64,000 nucleotides of DNA from contig CAYSJJ010000010.1 in assembly GCA_964431365.1 (NCBI GenBank), forward strand, positions 1 through 64,000, in the 5' to 3' direction. A program made the position numbers and the translations under genes. Shown here one piece after another: positions 43,268 to 52,338 of the stretch. The number at the start of each line of letters is the position of its first letter. The first letter of the stretch is position 1. The notes under the pieces were generated by a model. The model did no database searches and had not been told where the DNA came from. It worked only from the letters and a program-made list of their open reading frames with translations. The stretch comes from Geomobilibacter sp964431365. GTDB taxonomy: Bacteria; Desulfobacterota; Desulfuromonadia; Geobacterales; DSM-12255.

Positions 43268-44980
43268 TCACGGCACCACCCTCCCTGCCACCTTGAAGAC
43301 GAAATCGTAGTTCAGGATATCCTCCCACTGCCACCCCTTGGTGGTGGAACGGGTATCGTCCGGGTCGCCGTACCGTTTGCCCGGGGTGTAGAACCAGTTC
43401 AGGATCGCCTCGCCGGAGTGGCGGAGTACGATCCAGTACTTGCCCGGCCGGAACGGTTCCGACTCCGGCGGGAGCGGGAAATCGATCCAGCCGTAGCCCG
43501 GCAGCCGCCTGATCCGCTCCAGCGGGATCGGCGCGGTGCGGACGCCGCTGGCAAGGCCGGGCCTGCCCTGGTCATCGGCCACGATGTCCAGGTAGAGCGT
43601 GCCGTCGCCGCCGAACTTCTTCATTGCCAGGGAGACGGTGGCGATCCTCAAGGGGCGGTCGACGGTGAACGCCTGGGCATAGACCCCGGCAGAGGTGACG
43701 TATTCGGCGGTCTCCTTCTCCAGCACGGCGCTGCCGGTATCGCCGACGGTCCGGTAGAGTTCCACCAGGGTGGGGAACTTCATGTTGCCGAAGAGCACGT
43801 CGCCGGCCGGCTTGGGTGGCGCGGGCCTGGCCGCTTCGGGTGGCGGGAGAGGCTTGACCGGCGGTGACGGCTTTATCGGCAGCGGTGGCGGTGACGCCGG
43901 TTTGTCCGGCGGCGACCGCTGGGCCGTGCTCACCGGCGGCCGCACCTTCATCGGGTTGCTGGCCAGGTAGCCACGCGGCTCGGCGAGTTCCCCCTTCAGC
44001 GACATGTTCACCCGGTCGTCCAGGTAGCGGGCGTCGGTCGTCTCGCTGTAGACCGGGAGAGGTGGCGCAGCTCGCCAGGTATCGACGATCCCCATCACCT
44101 GCAGGCCGTGGCTCAGCTTGATATGGCGGGTAGAGGTGAACTGCAGGGACTGCTGCGGATCATAGGAGAGCCACCCCAGATCGGGGTACCAGATTTCCAG
44201 CCAGGCATGCCCCCCCTGCCCCATCCCCTGGACCAGGGACGACTGTTTACCCGTGGGGATCTTCCACTTCTCCTTGAGCGTGTACCCTCCCACCACCCGG
44301 CCGGGAATCCCTGAGGCCCGCAACAGGGCCAGGGCCAGGTGGGCGTAGTTCTGGCAGTTGCCGTCGCCGCTCTCCAGTGAATAGAGGGCATCGTAGCGGG
44401 ACGGGTTATAGCCGTAGGTGATGTGGTTGGCCACGTAGCGCATGATCGACGTCACCGCCCCGTATTCGCTGGTGGCGCCCGCCGTGAGCTCCCGGGCCTT
44501 GGCCCTGATGGCCGGATCGTCGCTCTGCACCTGCTCGGCCGCCTGGAGATAGAGCCGTTCCCCTTCGGGCACTCCGGGGAGGGGGAAGGGAGCCCGGCTC
44601 TCCATGTCCCGCAGCTCGCTCTTCACCCGCACCTCATAGCTCATGGTCATGCGGGCGTCGCGGGCCAGGTTGTGCCAGGTCACCTCCCGAAAACGGTTAC
44701 CGAAGCGGTCGGTCTCCTCCCGGACGCTGGCCGGTTCCGGCTGGTACTCGACCCGCACCCCGTCGATCTGCTGACTCCGGCTGGCGTTCTCATCCTGGGG
44801 CGGCAGGACGAATCGGTAGGTCAGAGATCGCTTCGCTTCGCTGACGCTGAATGTGACCAGCTGGTTGACCCTGATCCGGGCCGACAGGTCGCCGGTCAGG
44901 ACCAGGGTCTTGGCGAGGCCGGGACCGGCCAGCAGCACAACGACGATCCCGCTTATCAGCGTCCGCCACCACAATCCCAT
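43268..44980 (-). CDS. Exported transglutaminase-like protein
   Basis: This 570-residue protein has a signal peptide (1-23) and a transglutaminase-core domain with an intact triad: Cys209 in GDGNCQNYAH, His258 in GGHAWLEIW and Asp274 in WLSYDP. After this comes a Pro-rich linker (~345-395, many PPxP) and a C-terminal jelly-roll-like domain (~400-570). Bacterial members act as proteases or cross-linkers in the periplasm. Its end lies 47 bp before the composite lipoprotein start. Confidence 0.88.
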   Translation of the reverse strand: MGLWWRTLISGIVVVLLAGPGLAKTLVLTGDLSARIRVNQLVTFSVSEAKRSLTYRFVLPPQDENASRSQQIDGVRVEYQPEPASVREETDRFGNRFREVTWHNLARDARMTMSYEVRVKSELRDMESRAPFPLPGVPEGERLYLQAAEQVQSDDPAIRAKARELTAGATSEYGAVTSIMRYVANHITYGYNPSRYDALYSLESGDGNCQNYAHLALALLRASGIPGRVVGGYTLKEKWKIPTGKQSSLVQGMGQGGHAWLEIWYPDLGWLSYDPQQSLQFTSTRHIKLSHGLQVMGIVDTWRAAPPLPVYSETTDARYLDDRVNMSLKGELAEPRGYLASNPMKVRPPVSTAQRSPPDKPASPPPLPIKPSPPVKPLPPPEAARPAPPKPAGDVLFGNMKFPTLVELYRTVGDTGSAVLEKETAEYVTSAGVYAQAFTVDRPLRIATVSLAMKKFGGDGTLYLDIVADDQGRPGLASGVRTAPIPLERIRRLPGYGWIDFPLPPESEPFRPGKYWIVLRHSGEAILNWFYTPGKRYGDPDDTRSTTKGWQWEDILNYDFVFKVAGRVVP

Positions 44981-44998
44981 GGCACTCCCCCGGCACGT

Positions 44999-45919
44999 CT
45001 ACTTCAGTACGAACGCCACCTTGGCGCCACTGAAGAAGTTCCCCTTCTGGTTGGCGGAGAAGATGGTGACCGCATCGTCGTCGGTTACCTTCAGGTCGGC
45101 GGTGCTGGCGGCACCCGACGCCTTGACCACCAGCGGATTTTTGACTCCGCGGGAGGCCAGCGCTGCCTTGGCCTTGTCCACACTGTTGGTGTATTCGCCG
45201 CACCCCTGCTCCACCAGCACCTTCTGACTCACCTTGGCCGGGTCGTAGAGGACCTCCCCCTTGGCGGAGAAGATCCGGTTGATGAGGGCCGGCCGGAAGT
45301 TCTGCTCGGTGGCGTCGATGATCAGGCCGTCATAGGCGGTGTCGAGCTTGACCGGCTCACCCTTGAAGGCCGGTTTGTCGCTCTTGAGGGCCGTTTTCGC
45401 CTTGGAGTCGGCGAACATCTTCTCGTACATGACCGAGGCGAACCCCTTGGGGCCATGGAGTCCCATCTTGACCATGGCGATGGAGATGTCCTTCTCCTTG
45501 TTGTACTCCTGGAACACCACCTGGCTTCCCTTGACAAAACCGGAGACGGCACTGCGGACCACGTCGTACTGGGCCATGCCGTCTTTCACCAGGGTGTCGC
45601 CGACCAGGGCGAACCCCTCCAGGTATTCCACCAGGGAACGCTGGGCCATGACCACGGCGGCCCGATTGGCCATCATCTCCCGCTGGGCCGCGGTCCGGTG
45701 TTCCGGATTGCCGACCGCCTCGCCGTAGAAGAGGATGGCATCCTGGCTGAAGGCGGCCTCGTCGTTCCTGATGCCGGCCGGACCGCCGGTGACGACCAGG
45801 TTCTTTTCGTCGAGCCACTTCTTGGTCTTGGTAAAGGTTTCATCCAACTGGATGGTTTCGGCGTGGACTGATACCACCAGGGCCAGCAGTGCGGCGATGG
45901 CGAAGATGATGCGTTTCAT
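44999..45919 (-). CDS. Exported LPP20-like protein
   Basis: This 306-residue protein has a cleavable signal (MKRIIFAIAALLALVVSVHA) and a central segment (ANRAAVVMAQRSLVEYLEGF, DGMAQYDVVRSAVSGFVKGS) typical of LPP20/FlgP-like envelope proteins, followed by a second domain without a match that I know. A very strong GGAGGAGGGAG site precedes the start, which suggests abundant expression. It lies 18 bp upstream of the transglutaminase gene. Confidence 0.7.
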   Translation of the reverse strand: MKRIIFAIAALLALVVSVHAETIQLDETFTKTKKWLDEKNLVVTGGPAGIRNDEAAFSQDAILFYGEAVGNPEHRTAAQREMMANRAAVVMAQRSLVEYLEGFALVGDTLVKDGMAQYDVVRSAVSGFVKGSQVVFQEYNKEKDISIAMVKMGLHGPKGFASVMYEKMFADSKAKTALKSDKPAFKGEPVKLDTAYDGLIIDATEQNFRPALINRIFSAKGEVLYDPAKVSQKVLVEQGCGEYTNSVDKAKAALASRGVKNPLVVKASGAASTADLKVTDDDAVTIFSANQKGNFFSGAKVAFVLK

Positions 45920-46014
45920 GGGCTCCCTCCTCCTCTGCTTTTTGGCTGTGTAGGTACGTGACTCCTGGAACCCGCCTGCGCTCGGTGCGTCCCAGGCCTC
46001 ACGGATTCACGTGG

Positions 46015-47220
46015 CTAGTGAATATTGATCTTTTGCCTCAGCATCCGCATCGCCAGCAGTGCCTCGGCGCCGTCCACCGGGTCGTTGATCCGGAAGTCGC
46101 CGGAGAGCTCCCCCTCCATGATGTTGCGGGTGGTCATGTTCATCACCGCGTTGTAGAAGGGCGACGTGGTCCGCACATCGGGAAACGGCGATTTGTCCTG
46201 GCCGAAGTAGGCGGTGGCCAGCTTGTCGTCGCCGGTCAGCTTGATCAGGATGTCCTCCAGAATGAAGGCCATTTCGCCGCGGGATACCGCATCGGCCGGC
46301 TTGAAAAGGTAGGCCCTGGTGGTGTCGTCCGCCTTCGGCTCCATGCCGCGGACCTTCCATTTCAGCAGGGTAAGGACCTCTTCCCTGAAGGGGTGATCCA
46401 CCATATCGGCCGGCGTGAACTCGACTTTCGGCACCTGCGATGCGGCGGCAATCCGGCCGGCCATCAGCTGGTCCATCTTCAGTTCATCGATCAGGAGCGC
46501 CGCCAGGTCGGCCCGGGTGACGGCATCCTTCACGGCGATCTTCTTCCCCACGTCGCCGACGGTGACGCCGGCCATGGCCCGGACGATCCTGTCCACCTTC
46601 TTCCACCTCTTGTCGGCCTTCCCGTGCCATTTGCCGTCCCGTTTGGCGTTCAGCACCGCGCCAAAGCTGTCGCGGGCCTTGGCGAACTCCAGTGCCTCCA
46701 GGTAGGCGACCCCCATGAAGTAGGTGGCCGCCTCGGTCCCCTGGTAGTAGAGCAGCTTTTGCTCGTCCACCTTCAGCTTGCCCGCATGCTTGTGGGCGTC
46801 CTCGGCCTCGTCGAGCCACCCCTTCGGCTTCAGGGCCGTCTGGGTACGGATGCCGGCCAGGTAGTAATCAAAATACTCGTCGGGCAAATCGGCGTACTTC
46901 TTCCCCTTTTTCAGGTTTTCCGCCACCCGGTCCGCTTCGGTGGCCCGAAAAGCGGCGTCGGCCTGGACCCTGCTCTTCTCTCCGCCGACGATGGCCAGGC
47001 CGTCGTAACCGAGGGCGAACTCCCCGTTGCAGTAGAGGGCGCGGTCGAACTTCTCCCGGGCCACCTCCACCTGCCCTTCTTCCAGTGCCTTCATCCCCAT
47101 CAGGTAGTGGTGTTGCGGGTTGTCGGTCTCGCCCGTGCACTTCACCACCTTGGGGGCGCAGCCGGAGAGGAGAACTGCCCCGGACAGGACCACTATCGCC
47201 AGATGCGTCACCTTATTCAT
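46015..47220 (-). CDS. SLH-domain lipoprotein with TPR-like N-terminus
   Basis: This 401-residue lipoprotein has signal VVLSGAVLLSGC and a TPR-like first part (YLMGMKALEEGQVEVAREKF, YFMGVAYLEALEFAKARDSF). The second half contains S-layer-homology-like repeats (VTRADLAALLIDELKMDQ, VSRGEMAFILEDILIKL, FPDVRTTSPFYNAVMNM), which can bind cell-wall polymers or other envelope proteins. It is the first gene of the 18-kb envelope block; transcription must start in the 47221-47508 gap. Confidence 0.82.
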   Translation of the reverse strand: MNKVTHLAIVVLSGAVLLSGCAPKVVKCTGETDNPQHHYLMGMKALEEGQVEVAREKFDRALYCNGEFALGYDGLAIVGGEKSRVQADAAFRATEADRVAENLKKGKKYADLPDEYFDYYLAGIRTQTALKPKGWLDEAEDAHKHAGKLKVDEQKLLYYQGTEAATYFMGVAYLEALEFAKARDSFGAVLNAKRDGKWHGKADKRWKKVDRIVRAMAGVTVGDVGKKIAVKDAVTRADLAALLIDELKMDQLMAGRIAAASQVPKVEFTPADMVDHPFREEVLTLLKWKVRGMEPKADDTTRAYLFKPADAVSRGEMAFILEDILIKLTGDDKLATAYFGQDKSPFPDVRTTSPFYNAVMNMTTRNIMEGELSGDFRINDPVDGAEALLAMRMLRQKINIH

Positions 47221-47508
47221 GGGTCACCTCCAGTGGTATTGCGGATGATTAGGGTATTGTTATAAATCAGTTTTAGTGTATCAGATGACCGGCGAAATGA
47301 AATTCCACGCCGAAAATTTACCGGTGCGCACCGGAGAACTCTACCCGGCTGCCTCGTGAGGAATCGGGTTAACGAAGATGGGGAGCGGTTCGGAATAAGG
47401 GGTTGAATATTTTGAAGATAGACATTAAGATGTGCACACTTTTACGCCATCAACGGATAACTCTTCCCTATCCGGGCAAATCAGCACCATCCAACATAAG
47501 GAGCCTCC
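47221..47508. promoter_or_regulatory. Divergent intergenic region with a perfect 14-bp palindrome
   Basis: This gap separates the envelope operon (minus) from the 72-residue gene (plus). CCGGTGCGCACCGG at 47321-47334 is a perfect palindrome. GAGCGGTTCGGAATA at 47383-47397 recurs at 52310-52324. An AT-rich patch near 47260-47285 could hold the minus-strand promoter. No gene is seen. Confidence 0.45.
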
Positions 47509-47727
47509 ATGGGCGAATGTGAACTGACGGCGGGCTGTATATTCTTCAATGACAAAATGGCCAACATGCCGTCGATGACCTCGATGATGAAGTCGGTATA
47601 TTGCCAGTCGGATCCGGACAAGTGCGCCCGTCTCATGATCGTCAAAGCCGTTGGCCGGGAGAAGGTGCCGGCCGACCTCTTCCCGAATCAGGTCGACAAG
47701 GCCAAGGAAATCATCAGCAGGGGGTAA
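47509..47727 (+). CDS. Small conserved Cys-containing protein
   Basis: This 72-residue protein (MGECELTAGCIFFNDKMANMPSMTSMMKS, then YCQSDPDKCARLMIVKAVG) has four Cys spaced like a small metal- or cofactor-binding module. Similar modules occur alone or fused to signalling domains. A consensus AAGGAG precedes the start. It converges with the hybrid kinase gene, with a 3-bp gap. Function unknown. Confidence 0.75.
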   Translation: MGECELTAGCIFFNDKMANMPSMTSMMKSVYCQSDPDKCARLMIVKAVGREKVPADLFPNQVDKAKEIISRG

Positions 47728-47730
47728 CGG

Positions 47731-50076
47731 TCACGCGGGGATTTCTGTCGCGTCAGGAGCGGCGCGAAGGTAGACGGGAATCTCATCGACAAGGATCGTC
47801 ATTTCTTGTCCCACGGCCTTCAGCATCCCCTCGACCGACTCCTGGTCACTGGCGGCAATCGCCCGCTCCAGGTCCGCCGCTATCCCCCTGAGCCGCGACG
47901 CGCCGATATTGGCTGCACACCCCTTCAGCGTATGGGCCTGCCGTAAGGCCAATTGCCGGTCGTTTCCCCGAAGAGACTCCTGAAGAATCTCCACCTGCTG
48001 CGGCGCATCCTGCAGGAACGCATCGAGTATGGCGAACAGGATCTCCCTGTCATTTCCAACGCGCTCCAACACCTCCGGGTAGTCGATGGGGGGTGGCAGG
48101 TCCGGTCCGGCTTGCACCTCCTCTCCCTCCGGCGGTGGCGGGGAGTGCCGACCGATCGCCTCGGTCAGGTCTGCGCCCCGGATCGGCTTGGTGATGAAGC
48201 CATTCATCCCTGCAGCCAGGCAGTTGGTGCTGTACTCCTTATAGGCATGGGCTGTCATGGCTATGATGGGAATTGCTGCCGCACCGCTCTCCATCTCCCT
48301 CTTCCTGATCAGTCGCGTCGTCTCGATACCGTCCAACAGCGGCATCTGGATATCCATCAGGACCATGTCGAACGTCCCGTTCTGCAGCAACGCAAGCACC
48401 TCTACACCGTCGGCGGCAGTGATGACGGTGTGCCCCATCTTCTGCAGGATGAGCGTGGCTACCTTCTGGTTGACGGGATTGTCTTCCGCCAGAAGAATCC
48501 GCAACGAGCCTCCGGCGTGAGTCCCGACACCGCTGACGTCCAGGCGCGGAGCAGGGTCGACTGTCGGCAGGGGACTAAGTCCGAACCGGGCAACGACATG
48601 GAAGGTGCTCCCGCCGCCAGGGTTGTTCTCGGCCCAGATCCTCCCGTTCATCATCGAGACGAGGCTCCGGCAGATGGAGAGGCCGAGACCGGTGCCGCCA
48701 AACCTCCGCGTGGTCGATCCATCCTCCTGGGTAAATGAGTCGAAAATGAGATCCAGCTTCTCCGGGGCGATACCGATGCCGGTATCCGAAACCGTGAGGT
48801 GGAGCCGTACGGCACCATCCTGGTCGCCGGCATCCCTGCCGAGACGCACCACCACTTCTCCCTGGCCCGTGAATTTGACCGCATTGCTGATCAGGTTGCC
48901 AAGAATCTGCCGTAACCGGGTCGGGTCGCCCACAAGCATTACCGGCAGGTCGGGATCGAGGTGGACCGTCAGTTCGACCCCCTTTTTGCGGGCAAGGAGG
49001 GCGAACGCTTCCGTACTCTCCTCCAGGACTGTCTGCACGTTGAAATCGGTCTCTTCCAGCTCCAGCCGCTCCGCCTCGATCTTGGACAGGTCCAGGATGT
49101 CGTTGAGAAGCGCCAGAAGCCCCTCAGAGGCGCCGCTCACGGTCTCCAGGTAGCCGCGCACATCGGAAGGGAGCGACGTCTGGAGGGCAAGCTCGGTCAT
49201 CCCGATAATGGCGTTCATGGGGGTGCGTATTTCATGGCTCATGTTGGCAAGGAACCGGCTCTTGCAGCGGTTTGCATCCTCGGCGGACTCCTTTGCCTGC
49301 TTCAGTTCGGCAACCATCTGGGTGATGACGCGGAGCAGGCGGCGCGTTTCGTCGCACCCCCCTTCCAGCACCTCGTCGGTGTTCCCCCGGGCCACCTGGG
49401 CGGCATGCTCCAGCGCCTGCTTGAGAGGGCGGTTGATCCGCCGGGCCACGTACATGGAGAAGACCAGGATTGCCGAGAAGAGAATGGCGGCTGCCGCCAG
49501 AATGCTCCGCCTCAGGACGAGCATCTCCGCGTTCAGGTCGTCGATATAGACCCCGCTGCCGATGACCCACTGCCATGGTCGGTACAGGGCAAGACTGGAA
49601 ATCTTCGCCACGGGCCGATCGTTTCCGGGGCGGGGCCAGAGGTAGCGGTGATACCCCTTGCCGCCGGACAGGACGAGGCGGTTCATCTCCCAGAGAAGGA
49701 GATCTGCCGGGCCATCTTTCCCCTCCAGTTCCGGCTGCATCGGATGCATGACAAACCGGTTGTCCAGTCCATGGATCCAGACGTAATCGTTGTTGCCGTA
49801 CCGTAACGCCCGGAGGGTGTCGATCGCCTGGCGCCGGGCCGTGGCGGGTTCCATCTTCCCGCTCTCAGCCAGGTCGGCATAGTAGGCGACCGTCGAATAG
49901 GCTGCGTCCACAATCTGACGGACGGCACTCTTCCGTTCGGCCAGAAGCTTCTCTTCGATGATCGGAAGCAGGTAGAAGACCAGTGCGGCGGTAACCGCTG
50001 CGACGCTCACTGCGGAGATGCCGACGATCTTGGTGAAGATCCCCCAGTTTCTGATGAGGATATATCGGTCGATCAC
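47731..50076 (-). CDS. Hybrid sensor kinase: Cache, HAMP, HisKA, HATPase, REC, HPt
   Basis: The protein has 781 residues. Two TM helices (~17-38 and ~192-213) flank a Cache-type periplasmic sensor (YVWIHGLDNRFVMHPMQPEL, WVIGSGVYIDDLNAE). Then come HAMP, HisKA (SHEIRTPMNAI), HATPase (SDTGIGIAPEKLD, GTGLGLSICRSLV), a receiver (DMVLMDIQMPLLDG) and a C-terminal HPt with QAHTLKGCAANIGA. The receiver and HPt together give a full phosphorelay. The CheY-like gene directly upstream in the operon (18-bp gap) is a likely partner. Confidence 0.92.
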   Translation of the reverse strand: MIDRYILIRNWGIFTKIVGISAVSVAAVTAALVFYLLPIIEEKLLAERKSAVRQIVDAAYSTVAYYADLAESGKMEPATARRQAIDTLRALRYGNNDYVWIHGLDNRFVMHPMQPELEGKDGPADLLLWEMNRLVLSGGKGYHRYLWPRPGNDRPVAKISSLALYRPWQWVIGSGVYIDDLNAEMLVLRRSILAAAAILFSAILVFSMYVARRINRPLKQALEHAAQVARGNTDEVLEGGCDETRRLLRVITQMVAELKQAKESAEDANRCKSRFLANMSHEIRTPMNAIIGMTELALQTSLPSDVRGYLETVSGASEGLLALLNDILDLSKIEAERLELEETDFNVQTVLEESTEAFALLARKKGVELTVHLDPDLPVMLVGDPTRLRQILGNLISNAVKFTGQGEVVVRLGRDAGDQDGAVRLHLTVSDTGIGIAPEKLDLIFDSFTQEDGSTTRRFGGTGLGLSICRSLVSMMNGRIWAENNPGGGSTFHVVARFGLSPLPTVDPAPRLDVSGVGTHAGGSLRILLAEDNPVNQKVATLILQKMGHTVITAADGVEVLALLQNGTFDMVLMDIQMPLLDGIETTRLIRKREMESGAAAIPIIAMTAHAYKEYSTNCLAAGMNGFITKPIRGADLTEAIGRHSPPPPEGEEVQAGPDLPPPIDYPEVLERVGNDREILFAILDAFLQDAPQQVEILQESLRGNDRQLALRQAHTLKGCAANIGASRLRGIAADLERAIAASDQESVEGMLKAVGQEMTILVDEIPVYLRAAPDATEIPA

Positions 50077-50094
50077 GTAATGCCCCGTTTCCGA

Positions 50095-50499
50095 TCAACA
50101 ACCTGCGGCCAGGCCATATTCGCCCAGAAGGCTGTCCAGCGCCGAGCGGCTCACCGGCTTGACCAGATAGCCGCTGCAGCCACCCTGGTAATAGGCGCCC
50201 ACCACGTCCCTGGGCGAATCGAGCGCCGTGGTCATGATCACCTTCACCTCTTGCTGTTGAGGGATGCCGGCCCGCTTTTCCTGCGCCCTGATCTCTTTGA
50301 GTACCTCCATCCCGTTCAGCTCAGGCATCATGACATCCAGGCAGATGAGCGCGTACGGCCTTTGTTCCGCCTGGGCCATGGCAATTGCACCGAGTGCCTC
50401 CTTGCCGTTCACCGCAACGTCGCACTCCCCGTGCGAGGCAAGGAACAGCTGAAGCATCCTGCGGCTGACGAAGTCATCCTCAACAATGAGAAAACGCAT
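50095..50499 (-). CDS. Stand-alone CheY-like response regulator
   Basis: This 134-residue single receiver has the acidic pair EDD (7-9), phospho-acceptor Asp in ALICLDVMMPELNG and Lys in YLVKPVS. There is no output domain. It lies between the MCP and the hybrid kinase genes in the same direction, so it may carry the phosphoryl group of the HPt or act on motility. Confidence 0.9.
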   Translation of the reverse strand: MRFLIVEDDFVSRRMLQLFLASHGECDVAVNGKEALGAIAMAQAEQRPYALICLDVMMPELNGMEVLKEIRAQEKRAGIPQQQEVKVIMTTALDSPRDVVGAYYQGGCSGYLVKPVSRSALDSLLGEYGLAAGC

Positions 50500-50525
50500 T
50501 ACATCCTCCTCTTCTTGTGGTGTTC

Positions 50526-52178
50526 CTACGCTGAAAGCTTGAATTGGGCAACCAGCAGGTTCAGTCCCTCTGACAGCCTGGAGAGGTGCTCTGCCGCCCC
50601 TGCCGACTCCTGTGCCCCTCTGGAGGTCTCGCCGATGCCGACTGTTATCTGCTGAATGTTGCTGTTTATCTCGTTGGTGGTAGCTGTCTGTTCCTCGGCG
50701 GCGGCGGCGATCTGATGTATCTGCATGGTTACCGCGTTGATCTGTGCGAGTATCTCGTCGAGCGCTTCACGTGATCTGGCGGCTTCACTGGTTCCCTGTT
50801 CAACCTGCCGCACGCCGTCTTCCATCTCGTTCACCGCCTCCCTGGTCTCTTGCTGAATAGAGAGGATCATCCGGCCAATTTCGTCGGTCGCCCTGGTGGT
50901 CCGTTCAGCAAGGGCTCGGACCTCATCGGCGACAACGGCAAAGCCACGACCCTGCTCGCCGGCCCGGGCAGCCTCGATGGCCGCATTCAGGGCGAGCAGG
51001 TTGGTTTGATCGGCAATATCCTGGATGGTGCCGACAATGTCGCCGATCTGATCCGAGCGGTTCCCGAGCTTCTCGACCGTACTGGCTGTCGCCATGACCC
51101 GCTGGGCAATCTGCGACATGAGACCGATGGAGTGTTCGACAACGGAGGCACCATTCACGGCCACACGGTTTGCCTCCTGCGACCCCCTGGCAACAAGCTG
51201 GCAGTTCCGGGCGATCTCGCTGGAGGTGACCGCCATCTGCTCGCCGGCCGTGGCCACGGTTCCGCTCTGACACGCCATCTCTTCCGATCCGGTTGCCATC
51301 TGCTGCGAGGTCGCCGTAAGTTGCGCGGCCGCAGAGGCAACCTCGGTGGAGTTCCGGGCGACCCTGCTGATGATGCCGTGCAGCTTGTCCACAAAGGCGT
51401 TGAATGCTCCGGCCAGCTCTGCCAGTTCATCCTTCCCGGTTACCTCCAGCCGCTTGGTGAGGTCGCCGTCGCCACTGGCGATGTCACGGAGCATTGCCAG
51501 CATTCGGGACAACGGCTTGGTGCAGGAGCGGGAAATGACGACTCCGAAGAGTACGCCACCGATTATGGCCGCCAGTATGACGGTGAGCATGACCGCAAAA
51601 GTGCGGTGATACTCTGCGCTGCTCGCCTTGAAAGAGCGGTTGGTCTCCTGCAGATTGTATTCGACAAGCGTCGAGACGAGTTCGCCCGGTTTGGTGTAGA
51701 GCGGCGCAACGGAAGACGTTGCGTAGTTCATGGCGGCTGCCTTGTCGGCGGGCGTGCCGGAGCGGGCGGCATGAGCGGCCATCTCCGCAAGTTTGATCCC
51801 GCGGGTATAATAGGCCTCGAATCCGTCACTGAACCGCTTCATGAGTTCAGTTTCCCTCTGGTCCGGCTTGGACGTGGAGAACCTTGCCAGCCCCCCCCTG
51901 ATCTTCTCGGCCCGTTTGGCCATGTCGTCCGTTTTTTCCTTCAGCTTGGCCGGGTCGCTGAGGGCCAGCATATAGACGAGATCCAGCCGGATGTGCAGGA
52001 ACTGCTTGTCCATTTCCGACAGCATGGCGATGTGCCCCTGCCCTTCGTCCGCCACCTGCAGGCCGTTGTTTGCCCTCTTCAGACCCACGAGCCCTGCGGA
52101 GCCGACCGCAACCAGGGCAACCGAAAAGACCGCGATAAGGCAGGTGAGACGGATACCGATACTAAGGCGACTCAACAT
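50526..52178 (-). CDS. Methyl-accepting chemotaxis protein
   Basis: This 550-residue MCP has TM1 (~10-32), a four-helix-bundle periplasmic sensor (~35-195), TM2 (~200-222), HAMP and a cytoplasmic signalling domain whose tip contains FAVVADEVRALAERTTRAT. ATG at 52178 was chosen since it sits right before the first TM and after AGGGGGA. Three phased direct repeats upstream (52274-52302) may control it. Confidence 0.93.
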   Translation of the reverse strand: MLSRLSIGIRLTCLIAVFSVALVAVGSAGLVGLKRANNGLQVADEGQGHIAMLSEMDKQFLHIRLDLVYMLALSDPAKLKEKTDDMAKRAEKIRGGLARFSTSKPDQRETELMKRFSDGFEAYYTRGIKLAEMAAHAARSGTPADKAAAMNYATSSVAPLYTKPGELVSTLVEYNLQETNRSFKASSAEYHRTFAVMLTVILAAIIGGVLFGVVISRSCTKPLSRMLAMLRDIASGDGDLTKRLEVTGKDELAELAGAFNAFVDKLHGIISRVARNSTEVASAAAQLTATSQQMATGSEEMACQSGTVATAGEQMAVTSSEIARNCQLVARGSQEANRVAVNGASVVEHSIGLMSQIAQRVMATASTVEKLGNRSDQIGDIVGTIQDIADQTNLLALNAAIEAARAGEQGRGFAVVADEVRALAERTTRATDEIGRMILSIQQETREAVNEMEDGVRQVEQGTSEAARSREALDEILAQINAVTMQIHQIAAAAEEQTATTNEINSNIQQITVGIGETSRGAQESAGAAEHLSRLSEGLNLLVAQFKLSA

Positions 52179-52273
52179 GTGCGTACGTCCCCCTGTAGAG
52201 CACGATCCATACATCGAGACTTAATTAAATTCCACAAAAGATTACCGCTCTCTCATGTGGCGTCAAATCAGAG

Positions 52274-52302
52274 TTTCTGACACTTTCTGACACTTTCTGA
52301 CA
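52274..52302 (-). promoter_or_regulatory. Three 10-bp direct repeats upstream of the MCP gene
   Basis: TTTCTGACAC is repeated at 52274, 52284 and 52294 (last copy ends CAA), i.e. TGTCAGAAA three times on the MCP coding strand. The 10-bp period places each copy on the same DNA face, as for an OmpR/PhoB-type activator. It lies ~95 bp upstream of the MCP start. Confidence 0.6.
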
Positions 52303-52338
52303 AAGGGGAGAGCGGTTCGGAATAGTGGGGGAAAGAGG

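Noticed and set aside
52274..52302. CRISPR or tandem repeat array
   Set aside because: Only three adjacent 10-bp units without spacers; better explained as a regulator site. No CRISPR array or cas gene was seen anywhere in the window.
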